Positions 17,565 to 26,355 are shown, counted from the stretch's first letter. The stretch: 64,000 nt of DNA from Mesorhizobium sp. SARCC-RB16n (GCF_008520305.1 NZ_ML703263.1:338100-402099); one strand, 5' to 3'. The notes: generated by a model not told the origin, from the letters alone. Translations and numbers: made by a program.

Positions 17565-19343
17565 TCAGCCCTTCGGGGCGGGAACCGGCTCTGGCTTGAC
17601 CTTCGGGGTCTCCTGCGCCGTGTTGGACTCGATCGGCGGCAGGCCCTTCATCAGCTTCTGCTGCAAGGTGGCCAGTACGTCGGGATCGGGCTTCAGGTCG
17701 CGGGCCTGGTTCCACTGGAAGGTGGCTTCCAGCTTGCGGCCGACACGCCAATAGGCATCGCCGAGATGGTCGTTCAGAACCGGATCTTCCGGCTTCAGCG
17801 AGACCGCGCGTTCCATCTCGCGCACGGCGTCATCGAACCGGCCTAGGCGGAAATAGGCCCACCCCAGGGAATCGACGATGTAGCCGTCACTCGGCCTGAG
17901 ATCGACGGCCTTCTGGATCATCTCCAGGCCTTCCTTCAGGTTCGTGTTCATGTCGACCCAGGAATAGCCGAGATAGTTCAGCACCTGCGGCTGGTCTGGC
18001 TGCAATTCCAGCGCCTTGCGGAAATTCGGCTCGGCTTTCGGCCATTCCTTCAGCCGCTCATAGGCGATGCCGCGCTGATAGAAGATGTTCCAGTTGGCGG
18101 CAGTCGGTGTCTTCAGCACCTCGACGGCCTTGTCGTAGAGATTGGCGGCGGAGCGGAAATCATCCTTCGAGGAGTAGACACCGCCGAGCGCCAGATAGGC
18201 GCGCATGTCGTCGGGATGGGCTTCGACGAAGGCCTTCAGATGGGTGATCGCCTCGTCATGTCGATCGAGATCGGCAAGGTTGAGGCCAAGCTGCAGGTCC
18301 GAAATCTCCTTCAGCGGCGAAGAGTCGGGGATGCGCCGGTAGAGCGCGATGGCGCCCTCGCCGTCCTTCAGCTGTTCGGCGACGGCGGCGAGCTGCACGA
18401 GGGCCGCGTCGCTGTCGGGCTTCAGGGCCAATGCATATTGCAGATAGAGGCGCACGAACGGCTCGCCGCCGCCACGGTTGAGCGCGGTGGCGAGATCGAG
18501 CAGGATTTCGGAAGCACCGTCGGACGGGCCGGAAACGAAGGGCGCGATCTTGTCGCCCCTGCTGATCCTTGCGCGCAAGGCGACGATTTCCAGCTTGCCG
18601 GGCGAAAACGCCTCGGCCTGGTCGAGCACCGAGATCGCCTTGGCCTTGTCGCCCTTGCGGGCCAGGAACGAGGCATAGGCCTGCGCGTTGCGCATCCAGG
18701 TTTCAGGCGCCGCGCCGCCCGCGGCAGTATCCTGCAGAGTCGCGGCGTAGATCGCCTCGGCCTTTTCGGGCATGTTGGCGGCATCGGCGATCAGGGCGCG
18801 ATGGAAGGATTTGAACAGGCCGAACCAGTCCGGCCCTTGCAGCTTGTCGATCGAAGCCATCGCTTCGTTGGCCTGGCCGGCACCTTGCTCGGCCCAGCCG
18901 GACATGACGCCGGAGATCAGCCGGTCGAGATCGGATTCCAGCGACAGCTTGAGCCAGTACTGCGCCTTGGTGAAATCCTTCTTGTGGAAAGAATCGACTG
19001 CCAGCGCCAGGCGCGAGAAGCGCTCGACATCGGGCACTTCCTTGAGCTTGTCGGCATAGACCAGCGATTCGTCGAAGCGCCCTTGCGCGATCAGCGACAG
19101 CATCAGGCTCTGCTGCAGTGCGGTGTCGCTCGGATTGAAAGCCAAGGCTTGCTTGTAATACGCGATGGCGCTGTCGAGGTCGTTGTCGCCTTCGGCGATC
19201 CGGGCGGCCAGATAGGCGCCCGAGAACGACGATATCTTGACCGGTTCGGTGGATTGCTTGGCATAGGCCGGCAAAGCCGAGATCGCCATGCCCGTCACAA
19301 TTGCCAGCCTTGTCAGCCAGCGCGTACGTCCTTGCTGCATCAT
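17565..19343 (-). CDS. Exported tetratricopeptide-repeat protein
   Basis: A 592-residue protein with a signal peptide (MMQQGRTRWLTRLAIVTGMAISALPAYA) followed by TPR units through most of its length. Examples are DLDSAIAYYKQALAFNPS near residue 55, EWPKAEPNFRKALELQPDQPQVLNYLGY near 420, and GRFDDAVREMERAVSLKPEDP near 505. TPR arrays mediate protein-protein contacts; a periplasmic or outer-membrane-assembly scaffold is likely, and many rhizobia have such a single-copy protein. The C-terminal 25 residues are Pro/Lys-rich. AAAGGG lies just before the first of two ATG codons; the second (19340) has the better spacing. It ends at a strong terminator and is not in an operon. Confidence 0.85.
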   Translation of the reverse strand: MMQQGRTRWLTRLAIVTGMAISALPAYAKQSTEPVKISSFSGAYLAARIAEGDNDLDSAIAYYKQALAFNPSDTALQQSLMLSLIAQGRFDESLVYADKLKEVPDVERFSRLALAVDSFHKKDFTKAQYWLKLSLESDLDRLISGVMSGWAEQGAGQANEAMASIDKLQGPDWFGLFKSFHRALIADAANMPEKAEAIYAATLQDTAAGGAAPETWMRNAQAYASFLARKGDKAKAISVLDQAEAFSPGKLEIVALRARISRGDKIAPFVSGPSDGASEILLDLATALNRGGGEPFVRLYLQYALALKPDSDAALVQLAAVAEQLKDGEGAIALYRRIPDSSPLKEISDLQLGLNLADLDRHDEAITHLKAFVEAHPDDMRAYLALGGVYSSKDDFRSAANLYDKAVEVLKTPTAANWNIFYQRGIAYERLKEWPKAEPNFRKALELQPDQPQVLNYLGYSWVDMNTNLKEGLEMIQKAVDLRPSDGYIVDSLGWAYFRLGRFDDAVREMERAVSLKPEDPVLNDHLGDAYWRVGRKLEATFQWNQARDLKPDPDVLATLQQKLMKGLPPIESNTAQETPKVKPEPVPAPKG

Positions 19344-19482
19344 ATCCCTTTCAGCCAGGCGCCATCTCCGCGTCAGCGGGATCGACCCAGACTCGATCTT
19401 TCGGGCAAAGCATGGCCTTTTTGGGGTCGCGCTTCAATCTGCCTGAAATTCACAATCGGGTCACCCGATTAATAAACCATGG

Positions 19483-19932
19483 CTAAATGGGACGGTTTTG
19501 CGCGTCAACAGGCCGTTGCAGCCGCGTATCGCGATAGCCGCCGCTTGCCACCGCGCTGCACAGCCCGCTCCATTCGCAGCCCCCACATGCCTTGCGCACC
19601 TGGCCGGCCGAGAAGGCCTGCCGTAGGCGTATAAGGATCGCGGCATCGAGATCGAGGCGGACGCCGTCACGGATCGGCCGAGCCAGCAGCGCTTCCACGT
19701 CATCCGCGGCCTGCCGGTCCCGCCTGGCCGCGCTGTCGCGCAAGCAGTGGGGTTCCGGCTCGCCAAGCAACGGGGCGCAGATGTCGTCCGGGCCGGAAAC
19801 GAGGAGGATGTCCTCGCCCCGGCTCAAGCGCTCCGCGATCCCGTCATAGTTGGCGGTGAAAGCGGGGCTGTATCCCTTGCCCACATAGGTGAGCAGGCAA
19901 AGGAGATGATGGGCGCGAAGCGTGATCGTCAC
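19483..19932 (-). CDS. DUF1284 protein, co-transcribed with bioY
   Basis: A 149-residue protein of the DUF1284 type (RAHHLLCLLTYVGKGYSPAF at the N-terminus). Function is not known. It has a C-terminal CGGCEWSGLC motif plus an earlier Cys in PHCLRDS, a cysteine pattern suggestive of an iron-sulfur or zinc site. The start is GTG 19932, eight bases after the bioY stop, so it is in the bioY transcript under BioR control. This points to a role in biotin uptake or biotin-linked metabolism, an inference from position only. Confidence 0.75.
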   Translation of the reverse strand: MTITLRAHHLLCLLTYVGKGYSPAFTANYDGIAERLSRGEDILLVSGPDDICAPLLGEPEPHCLRDSAARRDRQAADDVEALLARPIRDGVRLDLDAAILIRLRQAFSAGQVRKACGGCEWSGLCSAVASGGYRDTRLQRPVDAQNRPI

Positions 19933-19940
19933 GGCTTCGG

Positions 19941-20522
19941 CTAGTTCATCTTGCCGCGCGGGAGCGCTATCAGCGTCGCCGCGCCAAGCGCCGACTTGAG
20001 CAATCCGCCGACGATGAACGGCACGAAGCCGAAGGTGATGGCCTTCTCGGTGCCGATCATGACGGCAAGCCAGGCCGTGCCGAGAGCCAGGCAGGCAAGG
20101 TTGCCGAGCAGCATGGCGGCGAAGGCGAGCAAAACCCTGTTGCCGTTCCAGCCGCGCTCTGCCAGCCAGCCGACAAGCGCACCGGTGATGGGGAAGGCAA
20201 AGAGATAGCCGCCCGTCGGGCCGACGAAATGCTGTATGCCTGCAGCGCCGCCGGCTAGGACCGGGAAGCCGGCCGCGCCTTCGACCAGCCATGCGGCGAT
20301 CGTCACCGCCCCCAGCCGCCAGCCATAGAGCGCACCGATAAGCGTCACCGCGAAGGTCTGCATGGTCACCGGAACCGGTACCATCGGCACCTCGATGTAG
20401 GAGGACAGCGCCAGGAACAGCGTGCCGAGCACGACGGCGCCGGCCTGCCAGCCGAGCGATCGCTGCTGGAGGCGTAGCGGGCTGAAGGACGGTCTGGCGG
20501 ACGAGAATGCGAGGTTGGTCAT
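19941..20522 (-). CDS. bioY: Biotin transporter BioY (ECF S-component)
   Basis: Membrane biotin-binding S-component, 193 residues with about six hydrophobic segments. BioY features: PMVPVPVTMQTFAVTL, the GAVTIAAWLVEGAAGFPVLAGG region and GPTGGYLFAFP. The ATG at 20522 follows AAGGGAAG; the longer in-frame extension is rejected because it would cover the BioR box. No bioM or bioN gene is next to it, so it is a solitary BioY, which can work alone or with a shared energising module. A BioR box lies 26 bp upstream. Confidence 0.95.
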   Translation of the reverse strand: MTNLAFSSARPSFSPLRLQQRSLGWQAGAVVLGTLFLALSSYIEVPMVPVPVTMQTFAVTLIGALYGWRLGAVTIAAWLVEGAAGFPVLAGGAAGIQHFVGPTGGYLFAFPITGALVGWLAERGWNGNRVLLAFAAMLLGNLACLALGTAWLAVMIGTEKAITFGFVPFIVGGLLKSALGAATLIALPRGKMN

Positions 20523-20547
20523 GAGCTTCCCTTTGGTCGATCCAAAA

Positions 20548-20557
20548 TTATAGATAA
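20548..20557. promoter_or_regulatory. BioR box upstream of bioY
   Basis: TTATAGATAA is identical to the established BioR (GntR family) operator of Brucella, Agrobacterium and other alphaproteobacteria. It lies 26 bp before the bioY start, where a repressor would block transcription of bioY-DUF1284. Confidence 0.88.
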
Positions 20558-20629
20558 TTTCCGCGTTCGATCTATTATCGAATCCACATTTTTGGATCGA
20601 TAGCAAGCCCGGGCTCGGGAAAAGGCCGC

Positions 20630-21298
20630 TTAGCCCACGATCGCGAAGGCTTCGCGCGTGGCGCCGGACGCTGTCCTGACCGGCTTGCGGCCAATCCATT
20701 GGACATGCCGTCCCAATGTTGCCGCGGCCGATTCGGTGTTTCCCTGCCGCAAGGCGGTGAGGATCGCCCGGTGGTCCTGATCGGTGCGCGTCTCCCACTC
20801 CGAACGCCATGCCGCGAACAGGAAGCGCGCGCTTGCAGCATGCAGGTCGTCGATCGTGGCAAGCAGGCGCGGCATGCCGCATGGCGCCAGGATCAGCTGG
20901 TGAAAGGCGCGATTGGCCTCCTCCCACGACCTGACGTCGCGGGATTTGTCGCCGGCCTTGGTCGCCTCCTCGGCCTGGTCGAGAATGGCCGAAGTCAGAT
21001 GCGGCGCGGCGTGGCGCAGCGCCAGCACTTCGAGCGCGGCTCGCATTTCGGCGACCTCCTTGACCTCACCCAGATCGAAGGCAGCGACGCGCACGCCGCG
21101 GCGCGGCTCACTGACGGCGAGCCCCTGCGCCTCGAGACGGCGGAAGGCCTCGCGCACGGGAACATGGCTGGTGTTGAATTCCTCGGCGACATGATCCTGC
21201 CGCAGCCTCGCCCCCGGCTCGATCGCGCCGGAGATGATGCGATCGGCCAGCGCCTTGCTGATGCGCACCGCTATGGTGTCGTCCGTGCCCTTTGCCAT
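20630..21298 (-). CDS. bioR: Biotin repressor BioR (GntR family)
   Basis: A 222-residue GntR/FadR-type regulator: winged helix at about 10-75 (ISKALADRIISGAIEPGARL, then VPVREAFRRLEAQGL) and an FCD effector domain with metal-type histidines (FHQLIL, DQDHRAIL). The identity as BioR rests on the domain type, its position next to bioY, and identical TTATAGATAA boxes before bioY and before itself. BioR represses biotin synthesis and uptake genes when biotin is sufficient. The gene lies upstream of bioY on the same strand (107 bp apart) and has its own promoter region with an operator directly at the start codon. Confidence 0.92.
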   Translation of the reverse strand: MAKGTDDTIAVRISKALADRIISGAIEPGARLRQDHVAEEFNTSHVPVREAFRRLEAQGLAVSEPRRGVRVAAFDLGEVKEVAEMRAALEVLALRHAAPHLTSAILDQAEEATKAGDKSRDVRSWEEANRAFHQLILAPCGMPRLLATIDDLHAASARFLFAAWRSEWETRTDQDHRAILTALRQGNTESAAATLGRHVQWIGRKPVRTASGATREAFAIVG

Positions 21299-21301
21299 GA
21301 T

Positions 21302-21311
21302 TTATAGATAA
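21302..21311. promoter_or_regulatory. BioR box at the bioR start (autoregulation)
   Basis: A second perfect TTATAGATAA, only 3 bp upstream of the bioR ATG. It implies that BioR represses its own gene. It overlaps the expected ribosome-binding region, so it may also lie within the 5' UTR. Confidence 0.88.
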
Positions 21312-21400
21312 TTTACGGCAAGGCGGCTTGTCGAGACGGCGGGGGCGAATTCACAGACGTCTTCCACTGGCGCCCGAGAAGCCCGGTGAAAGCCGGCCTC

Positions 21401-22417
21401 TCAGTTCACCCGGCTGATGCAGAAATCGATGACGTCGATCAGCGCCGATTTCTGCGGCGTCTCTTCCAGCGGCGCCAGCGCGTCGCGGGCGATCTCGCCG
21501 AAATGGCGGGCACGCCCGATCGTGTCGGCAATGGCGCCGTGGCGGGTCATCAGGCCGATCGCCTTTTCCAGCCCGGCGTCATCGACGACATTGTCCTCGA
21601 TGGCACGCTTCCAGAAGGTGCGTTCGGCCTTGCTGCCGCGCCGGTAGGCGAGGATGACCGGCAAGGTCACCTTGCCCTCGCGGAAATCGTCGCCGACATT
21701 CTTGCCGAGATCCTTGCTGGTGCCGCCATAGTCCAGCGCGTCGTCGATGAGCTGGAAGGCAAGGCCTAGGTTCATGCCGTAGGAGCGCAGCGCCGCGCGA
21801 TCGTTGCGGGTCGCCAGGGCGATGACCGGGCCAACCTCGGCGGCCGCCGAAAACAGCGCGGCGGTCTTGGCCTTGATGACTGCGAAGTGCTCGTCCTCGG
21901 TGGTTTCGAGGTTCTTGGCCGCGGCAAGCTGCATCACCTCGCCCTCGGCGATAATCGAGGCGGCGCTCGACAGGATGTCGAGCGCTTCGAGCGAGCCGAC
22001 ATCGACCATCATGCGGAAGGCCTGGCCGAGCAGGAAGTCACCGACAAGGACGCTGGCCTGGTTGCCCCAGATCATGCGGGCTGTCTTCTTGCCGCGCCGC
22101 ATGCCGCTTTCATCGACGACGTCGTCATGCAGGAGCGTGGCCGTATGCATGAACTCGACCGAAGTGGCGAGCTTGACGTGGCCTTCGCCGGCATAGCCGA
22201 ACATTTGCGCCGCAGCCAGCGTCAGCATTGGCCTCAGCCGCTTGCCGCCGGACGAGATCAGATGGTTTGCGACCTCGGGAATCATCTCAACGTCGGAGCC
22301 GGCCTTGGACAGGATCAGTTCGTTGACGCGCCCCATATCGGCCGCCGTCAGATCGATCAAATCCTTGATGGAGGCGGGTTCCCGCTTCCCGTTTTCGATG
22401 TTGAGAACGACACCCAC
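21401..22417 (-). CDS. Polyprenyl diphosphate synthase (long-chain, ubiquinone side chain)
   Basis: Adds isopentenyl units to make the C40-C50 polyprenyl diphosphate of ubiquinone. First Asp-rich motif LLHDDVVDES and second LIDDALDY are intact, with GGKRLRPML for diphosphate binding. About 338 residues. GGGAG lies 8 nt before GTG 22417, chosen over a GTG three codons earlier. Chain length cannot be read with confidence; rhizobia use Q10, so decaprenyl is likely. Functionally linked to ubiA at 7.4 kb. Divergent from the DUF2007 gene across 187 bp with no visible gene. Confidence 0.92.
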   Translation of the reverse strand: MGVVLNIENGKREPASIKDLIDLTAADMGRVNELILSKAGSDVEMIPEVANHLISSGGKRLRPMLTLAAAQMFGYAGEGHVKLATSVEFMHTATLLHDDVVDESGMRRGKKTARMIWGNQASVLVGDFLLGQAFRMMVDVGSLEALDILSSAASIIAEGEVMQLAAAKNLETTEDEHFAVIKAKTAALFSAAAEVGPVIALATRNDRAALRSYGMNLGLAFQLIDDALDYGGTSKDLGKNVGDDFREGKVTLPVILAYRRGSKAERTFWKRAIEDNVVDDAGLEKAIGLMTRHGAIADTIGRARHFGEIARDALAPLEETPQKSALIDVIDFCISRVN

Positions 22418-22604
22418 GACAATCACTCCCGTCTTGGTATAACGCGTGCGACGGCACCCATAGTCCCGGCATGGACTCTAGGGCGGCGGATACGGGCACG
22501 GCAAGAGGCGAATTGGCGCGGCGGCGGCGATAGTGTCAACGCCGGGAAATGCTGGAATGCGGCCGCACGTTTACATGCAAGCCGCAACCTGCGAATTTCG
22601 CCCG

Positions 22605-22829
22605 ATGATAGAGCTCATCCGCACCAACGACGCCGTCATCATCTCCTTTGTCGAATCGCTGATGCGCGATGCCGGCATCGGCTGCTTCGTCGCCGATCAG
22701 AACATGAGCGTGCTCGACGGCTCGCTCGGCATCCTGCCGCGACGCGTGATGGTCGATGCCGACCAGGCCGACGCTGCGCGACGCATCCTGACCGACGCCG
22801 GCATCGCCAACGAAATCCGGGGAAAATAA
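22605..22829 (+). CDS. DUF2007 small protein
   Basis: A 74-residue protein of the DUF2007 family (putative signal-transducing, PII-like fold by family description). It contains MIELIRTNDAVIISFVESLM and ILPRRVMVDADQADAARRIL. The ATG at 22605 begins the domain exactly; upstream in-frame codons are not conserved-looking. Its stop overlaps the start of the next gene (TAATG), so the two are translationally coupled. That makes a shared role with the methyltransferase plausible, but none is known. Confidence 0.82.
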   Translation: MIELIRTNDAVIISFVESLMRDAGIGCFVADQNMSVLDGSLGILPRRVMVDADQADAARRILTDAGIANEIRGK

Positions 22830-23629
22830 TGTCGGCCGCGCCAGCCGCCCTCGCCACGGATACGCCAGCCCACACGGTCGATGCCTTCCACCGCGGCCGG
22901 TTCTGGCTCGTACAGCCCAAGCATGGCGGCCATCGCGCCGGAATGGATGCGATGATGCTGGCCGCATCCGTGCCATCCACCTTTCGCGGCCGGCTCGCCG
23001 ATTTCGGCGCAGGCGCCGGTGCCGCCGGTCTGGCGGTGCTGTCGCGCTGCCCGGGCGCCCAGGCTGTGCTGGTCGAACGCGCGCCCGAGATGGCGGCCTT
23101 CGCGGCGGCCACGCTTGCCCATCCCGGTAATGCGCATCTCAGCGATCGCGCGGCCGTGCTCGTCGCCGATGTCACCGTTTCGGGCCGGGCCCGGGCCGCC
23201 GCCGGCCTTGCCGACAACGATTTCGACTTCGTCATCATGAACCCGCCTTTCAACGCCGCACGGGACCGCGCCACATCGGAGCGCCTGCGAAAAGAGGCGC
23301 ATGTCATGGAGGATGGGCTGTTCGAAAGCTGGATCCGCAGTGCGGCGGCGGTTGTCAGGCCGCGCGGCGGGCTTGCCGTCATCGCCCGGCCCGAACAGCT
23401 CGGCGCCATTCTCGATGCGATTTCAGGCCGCTTCGGCGAAGCCGAGATGCTCGCCGTGCACCCTCGCCCGGACGCGGCGGCAATCCGCATTGTCGTGCGA
23501 GCCGCACTTGGAGCACGAGGAAAGCTCGCCATTCGTCCGCCGCTGATGCTTCACGCGCGATCGGGCAACGGCCCCGACGAGCGCAGCGAAATGATCACCA
23601 ACGGGCTCGCCTCGCTGTTCGGAGACTGA
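22829..23629 (+). CDS. N6-adenine tRNA methyltransferase (TrmN6/YfiC-like)
   Basis: A 266-residue class I SAM methyltransferase. Motif I is LADFGAGAGAAGLAVL (about 55-70) and the catalytic motif IV is NPPF (in FVIMNPPFNAARD), typical of N6-adenine methylases such as tRNA1(Val) A37 methyltransferase. The N-terminal stretch GRFWLVQPKHGGHRAGMDAMMLA matches that family closely. The substrate call is by family resemblance. It is coupled by a 1-nt overlap to the DUF2007 gene and lies 77 bp before the S49 protease gene. Confidence 0.85.
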   Translation: MSAAPAALATDTPAHTVDAFHRGRFWLVQPKHGGHRAGMDAMMLAASVPSTFRGRLADFGAGAGAAGLAVLSRCPGAQAVLVERAPEMAAFAAATLAHPGNAHLSDRAAVLVADVTVSGRARAAAGLADNDFDFVIMNPPFNAARDRATSERLRKEAHVMEDGLFESWIRSAAAVVRPRGGLAVIARPEQLGAILDAISGRFGEAEMLAVHPRPDAAAIRIVVRAALGARGKLAIRPPLMLHARSGNGPDERSEMITNGLASLFGD

Positions 23630-23706
23630 GCTGTTCGCGGCCTGCACATTGCCGTTGGCCGGGAAATCCCTACATGCCTGCAACCATCGCCGGAGACCAC
23701 GTCATC

Positions 23707-24570
23707 GTGAAACGTCTTTTCAACCGTCTGCTGCCGAAGTCCTGGCGCTCCACCGTCGTCACCATTCCGGTTATCCGGCTGCACGGCACCATCATGGCCG
23801 GCGGCGGCCAGTTTCGGCCGAGCCTGTCGCTTGCCTCCACCGCCGGACTGATTGAAAAGGCGTTTTCCTTCGACGCGCCTGCGGTGGCGATGTCGATCAA
23901 TTCGCCGGGCGGCTCCCCGGTGCAGTCGCGGCTGATCTTCAAGCGCATCCGCGATCTTGCGGTCGAGAAGAATAAAAAGGTTCTTGTCTTCGTCGAGGAT
24001 GTCGCCGCCTCGGGCGGCTACATGATCGCGGTCGCCGGCGACGAGATCTTCGCCGATCCCTCCTCCATCGTAGGTTCGATCGGCGTGGTGTCGGCCTCGT
24101 TCGGCTTCCCCGAACTGATGAAGAAGATCGGCATCGAGCGCCGTGTCCACACCGCCGGCCAGAACAAAGCGGTGCTCGATCCGTTCAAGCCCGAGAAGAA
24201 GGAAGACGTCGAACGGCTGAAGGTGCTGCAGCTCGAAGTGCACGAGACTTTCATCGATCTGGTCAAGGAGCGGCGCGGCACGAAGCTGGCGGACGATCCG
24301 GACCTGTTCACCGGGCTGTTCTGGACCGGCAAGCGAGGCCTGGAGCTCGGGCTTGTCGATGCGCTTGGTGATATACGCACGGTGCTGAAGACCCGCTTCG
24401 GGCCGAAGACCCAGCTCAAGCTGGTGGCGGCGCCGCGCGGTTTGTTCGGCCGCTTCGGCCTGTTCGGCTCGAGCAAGGGCTTTTCGGCGCCCGATATCGC
24501 CGCCGCGGCCGCCAGCGGCGTCATCGATGCGGCGGAAGAGCGCGCATTGTGGGCGCGCTTCGGGCTTTGA
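23707..24570 (+). CDS. S49-family serine peptidase (SohB/SppA-like)
   Basis: Probable membrane-associated protease of the signal-peptide-peptidase family. The nucleophile is the Ser in VAASGGYMIA (about residue 105); conserved SINSPGGSP and PSSIVGSIGVVS flank it. The general-base Lys is probably among DPFKPEKKED, by analogy. The 287-residue short form matches single-domain S49 proteins. I chose GTG 23707 (VKRLFNRLLPKSWR) because relatives begin there; an ATG 33 bases earlier is in frame and cannot be excluded. No clear signal peptide, only a basic start. The gene is in a rightward run with the methyltransferase, a small membrane protein, ispE and moaB. Confidence 0.85.
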   Translation: MKRLFNRLLPKSWRSTVVTIPVIRLHGTIMAGGGQFRPSLSLASTAGLIEKAFSFDAPAVAMSINSPGGSPVQSRLIFKRIRDLAVEKNKKVLVFVEDVAASGGYMIAVAGDEIFADPSSIVGSIGVVSASFGFPELMKKIGIERRVHTAGQNKAVLDPFKPEKKEDVERLKVLQLEVHETFIDLVKERRGTKLADDPDLFTGLFWTGKRGLELGLVDALGDIRTVLKTRFGPKTQLKLVAAPRGLFGRFGLFGSSKGFSAPDIAAAAASGVIDAAEERALWARFGL

Positions 24571-24653
24571 AAAAGCCATGAAAGCGTCTAGCATGGTTGC
24601 CCGAAAGACCCGACCGGCCGCCCTTACCGGCCCAGCGTGGTAGGAGTTTTGAC

Positions 24654-24836
24654 ATGCCGCTCATTTTCTTCGCCGTCGTCGGCGTTGCCGCCTATTTCGG
24701 CTACCGCACCTTTGTCCGGGAGGCCGAGCGCGTGACGGCCAAGGTGCGGCGCACCGAGAAACAGGCGGCCAACGGCGCGATGGGAACGCTGGTCAAGGAT
24801 CCCAACACCGGCGAATACCGGCTGGCCAAGGACTGA
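24654..24836 (+). CDS. Small single-pass membrane protein
   Basis: A 60-residue protein. The N-terminal hydrophobic helix PLIFFAVVGVAAYFGY is followed by a basic, helical segment (AERVTAKVRRTEKQA) and a GTLVKDPNTGEYRL tail. TAGGAG lies 7 nt before the ATG, a strong signal. The type is common in rhizobia without assigned function. It sits between the S49 protease and ispE; the arrangement suggests membrane quality control together with the protease, but that is a guess. Confidence 0.72.
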   Translation: MPLIFFAVVGVAAYFGYRTFVREAERVTAKVRRTEKQAANGAMGTLVKDPNTGEYRLAKD

Positions 24837-24862
24837 CCCTCATTTCACTCGCAATCGAGACT

Positions 24863-25750
24863 GTGGGATCCGGTCCGCGTGTCCGGACATGGGCAGCACC
24901 CGCCAAGATAAACCTTGCCTTGCACGTCACCGGCAGGCGCTCCGACGGCTACCATTTCATCGAAAGCCTGGCTGTGTTCACGCGCTTTGGCGACAGGATC
25001 GAGATCGCGCCGGCCGACGCCGACGATTTCAGTGTCTCCGGCCGCTACGCGCCGGACGTTCCGCTCGATGGCGGCAATCTGGTGCTGAAGGCACGCGATG
25101 CGCTACGGCATGCCGCCGGTATTCGGAGCACGCCGCCCGTGACGATCAGGCTCGAAAAGAACCTTCCGGTCGCGTCCGGCATGGGCGGAGGGTCTAGCGA
25201 CGCGGCGGCCGTGCTGCGCGGGCTGGCAGACAGCTGGGGCCTGGATATCGATAGCGCCGAGCTGGCTCGGATCGGCCTTTCACTCGGCGCCGATGTGCCG
25301 ATGTGCCTGGCGGCGAAGCCACTGGTGGCGCGCGGCATCGGCGAGGAGCTGTCGATGGTGCCGGATTTTTCGGCGCTGGGTCTGGTGCTGGTCAATCCGG
25401 GCACGCCGGTCTTGTCGGCGGAAATCTTCGCTTCACTGTCCCGCCGCGACAATGAGCCGTTGCCGCCGCTGCCGCGCAGCATCGAGTTTCACAGCCTGCG
25501 CAACTGGCTGGAGGTGACCCGCAACGATCTCGAACCGGCGGCCCTTGCGATGCGGCCCGCCATAGGCAGGGCGCTGTCGTGGCTTGATAAGGCCGGATCG
25601 GGTTTTTCACGAATGTCCGGATCTGGCGCGACATGCTTCGGTCTGTTCGAGACGGGCAATGTCGCCAAGCGCGCGGCTGCCGAGATCCGCAGCCGCCAGC
25701 CCGACTGGTTCGTCGCGGCAACGCGCAGCATGGCATCGGAGGCTGAGTGA
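24863..25750 (+). CDS. ispE: 4-diphosphocytidyl-2-C-methyl-D-erythritol kinase
   Basis: ATP-dependent step of the MEP isoprenoid pathway, GHMP kinase fold. AAPAKINLALHVTGRRSDGYH carries the catalytic Lys and the substrate-binding region; PVASGMGGGSSDAAAVL is the ATP loop; DVPMCL and the C-terminal SGFSRMSGSGATCFGLF are intact. Length 295 residues is normal. It starts with GTG; no ATG is available between the upstream stop and AAPAKIN. It supplies isopentenyl units used by the polyprenyl synthase at 21.4 kb. The moaB ATG follows 1 bp after its stop. Confidence 0.95.
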   Translation: MGSGPRVRTWAAPAKINLALHVTGRRSDGYHFIESLAVFTRFGDRIEIAPADADDFSVSGRYAPDVPLDGGNLVLKARDALRHAAGIRSTPPVTIRLEKNLPVASGMGGGSSDAAAVLRGLADSWGLDIDSAELARIGLSLGADVPMCLAAKPLVARGIGEELSMVPDFSALGLVLVNPGTPVLSAEIFASLSRRDNEPLPPLPRSIEFHSLRNWLEVTRNDLEPAALAMRPAIGRALSWLDKAGSGFSRMSGSGATCFGLFETGNVAKRAAAEIRSRQPDWFVAATRSMASEAE

Positions 25751-25751
25751 G

Positions 25752-26306
25752 ATGGCCAGGATTGACGAGAGCCGTGCCTTCATTCCAGTGCGCATCGCGG
25801 TGCTGACGGTTTCCGACACACGCAGCCTCGCCGACGACAAATCCGGCCAGACGCTGGCCGATCGCATCACCGCGGCCGGTCACATCCTGGCCGGCCGCGA
25901 TATCGTCTCCGACGATCGCGAAAAAATCCGCGACACCGTTCTGGCGTGGTCGCGGGACAAGGCCGTCGACGTCGTGATCACCACCGGCGGAACCGGGTTT
26001 ACCGGCCGCGATGTGACGCCCGAGGCGCTGGAGCCGATCTTCGAAAAGCGCATGGACGGCTTTTCGGAAGTGTTCCACCGCATCTCCTACGACAAGATCG
26101 GCACCTCGACGATCCAGAGCCGGGCGACCGGTGGCGTCGTCAACGCCACCTTCGTCTTCGTGCTGCCGGGCTCGCCCGGCGCCTGCAAGGACGCCTGGGA
26201 CGGCATCATCGAGGCACAGCTCGACTACCGGCACATGCCCTGCAACTTCGTCGAGATCATGCCACGCCTGGACGAACATTTGCGGCGCGGGAAGTCGGCT
26301 CCGTAA
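25752..26306 (+). CDS. moaB: Molybdenum cofactor biosynthesis protein MoaB
   Basis: Molybdopterin adenylyltransferase-type protein of the MoaB/Mog family, 184 residues. Motifs: RIAVLTVSDTRS near the N-terminus, VVITTGGTGFTGRDVTPEA (the MPT-binding GGTG loop) and LPGSPGACKDAWD. It starts 1 bp after the ispE stop (GAGTGAG ribosome site inside the ispE end), so the two are co-translated. In bacteria that have both MoaB and Mog the MoaB role is less clear; here the call is by family. The remaining molybdopterin genes are not in the window. Confidence 0.93.
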   Translation: MARIDESRAFIPVRIAVLTVSDTRSLADDKSGQTLADRITAAGHILAGRDIVSDDREKIRDTVLAWSRDKAVDVVITTGGTGFTGRDVTPEALEPIFEKRMDGFSEVFHRISYDKIGTSTIQSRATGGVVNATFVFVLPGSPGACKDAWDGIIEAQLDYRHMPCNFVEIMPRLDEHLRRGKSAP

Positions 26307-26355
26307 GCCTGGGCAAAGTGCCGGCTTAAGCTGCGTTTGCCAGACACTGCGTCAG

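Noticed and set aside
22605-24570. A novel system from the DUF2007/methyltransferase/S49 run
   Set aside because: These are standard rhizobial housekeeping neighbours, with tight but ordinary operon spacing.
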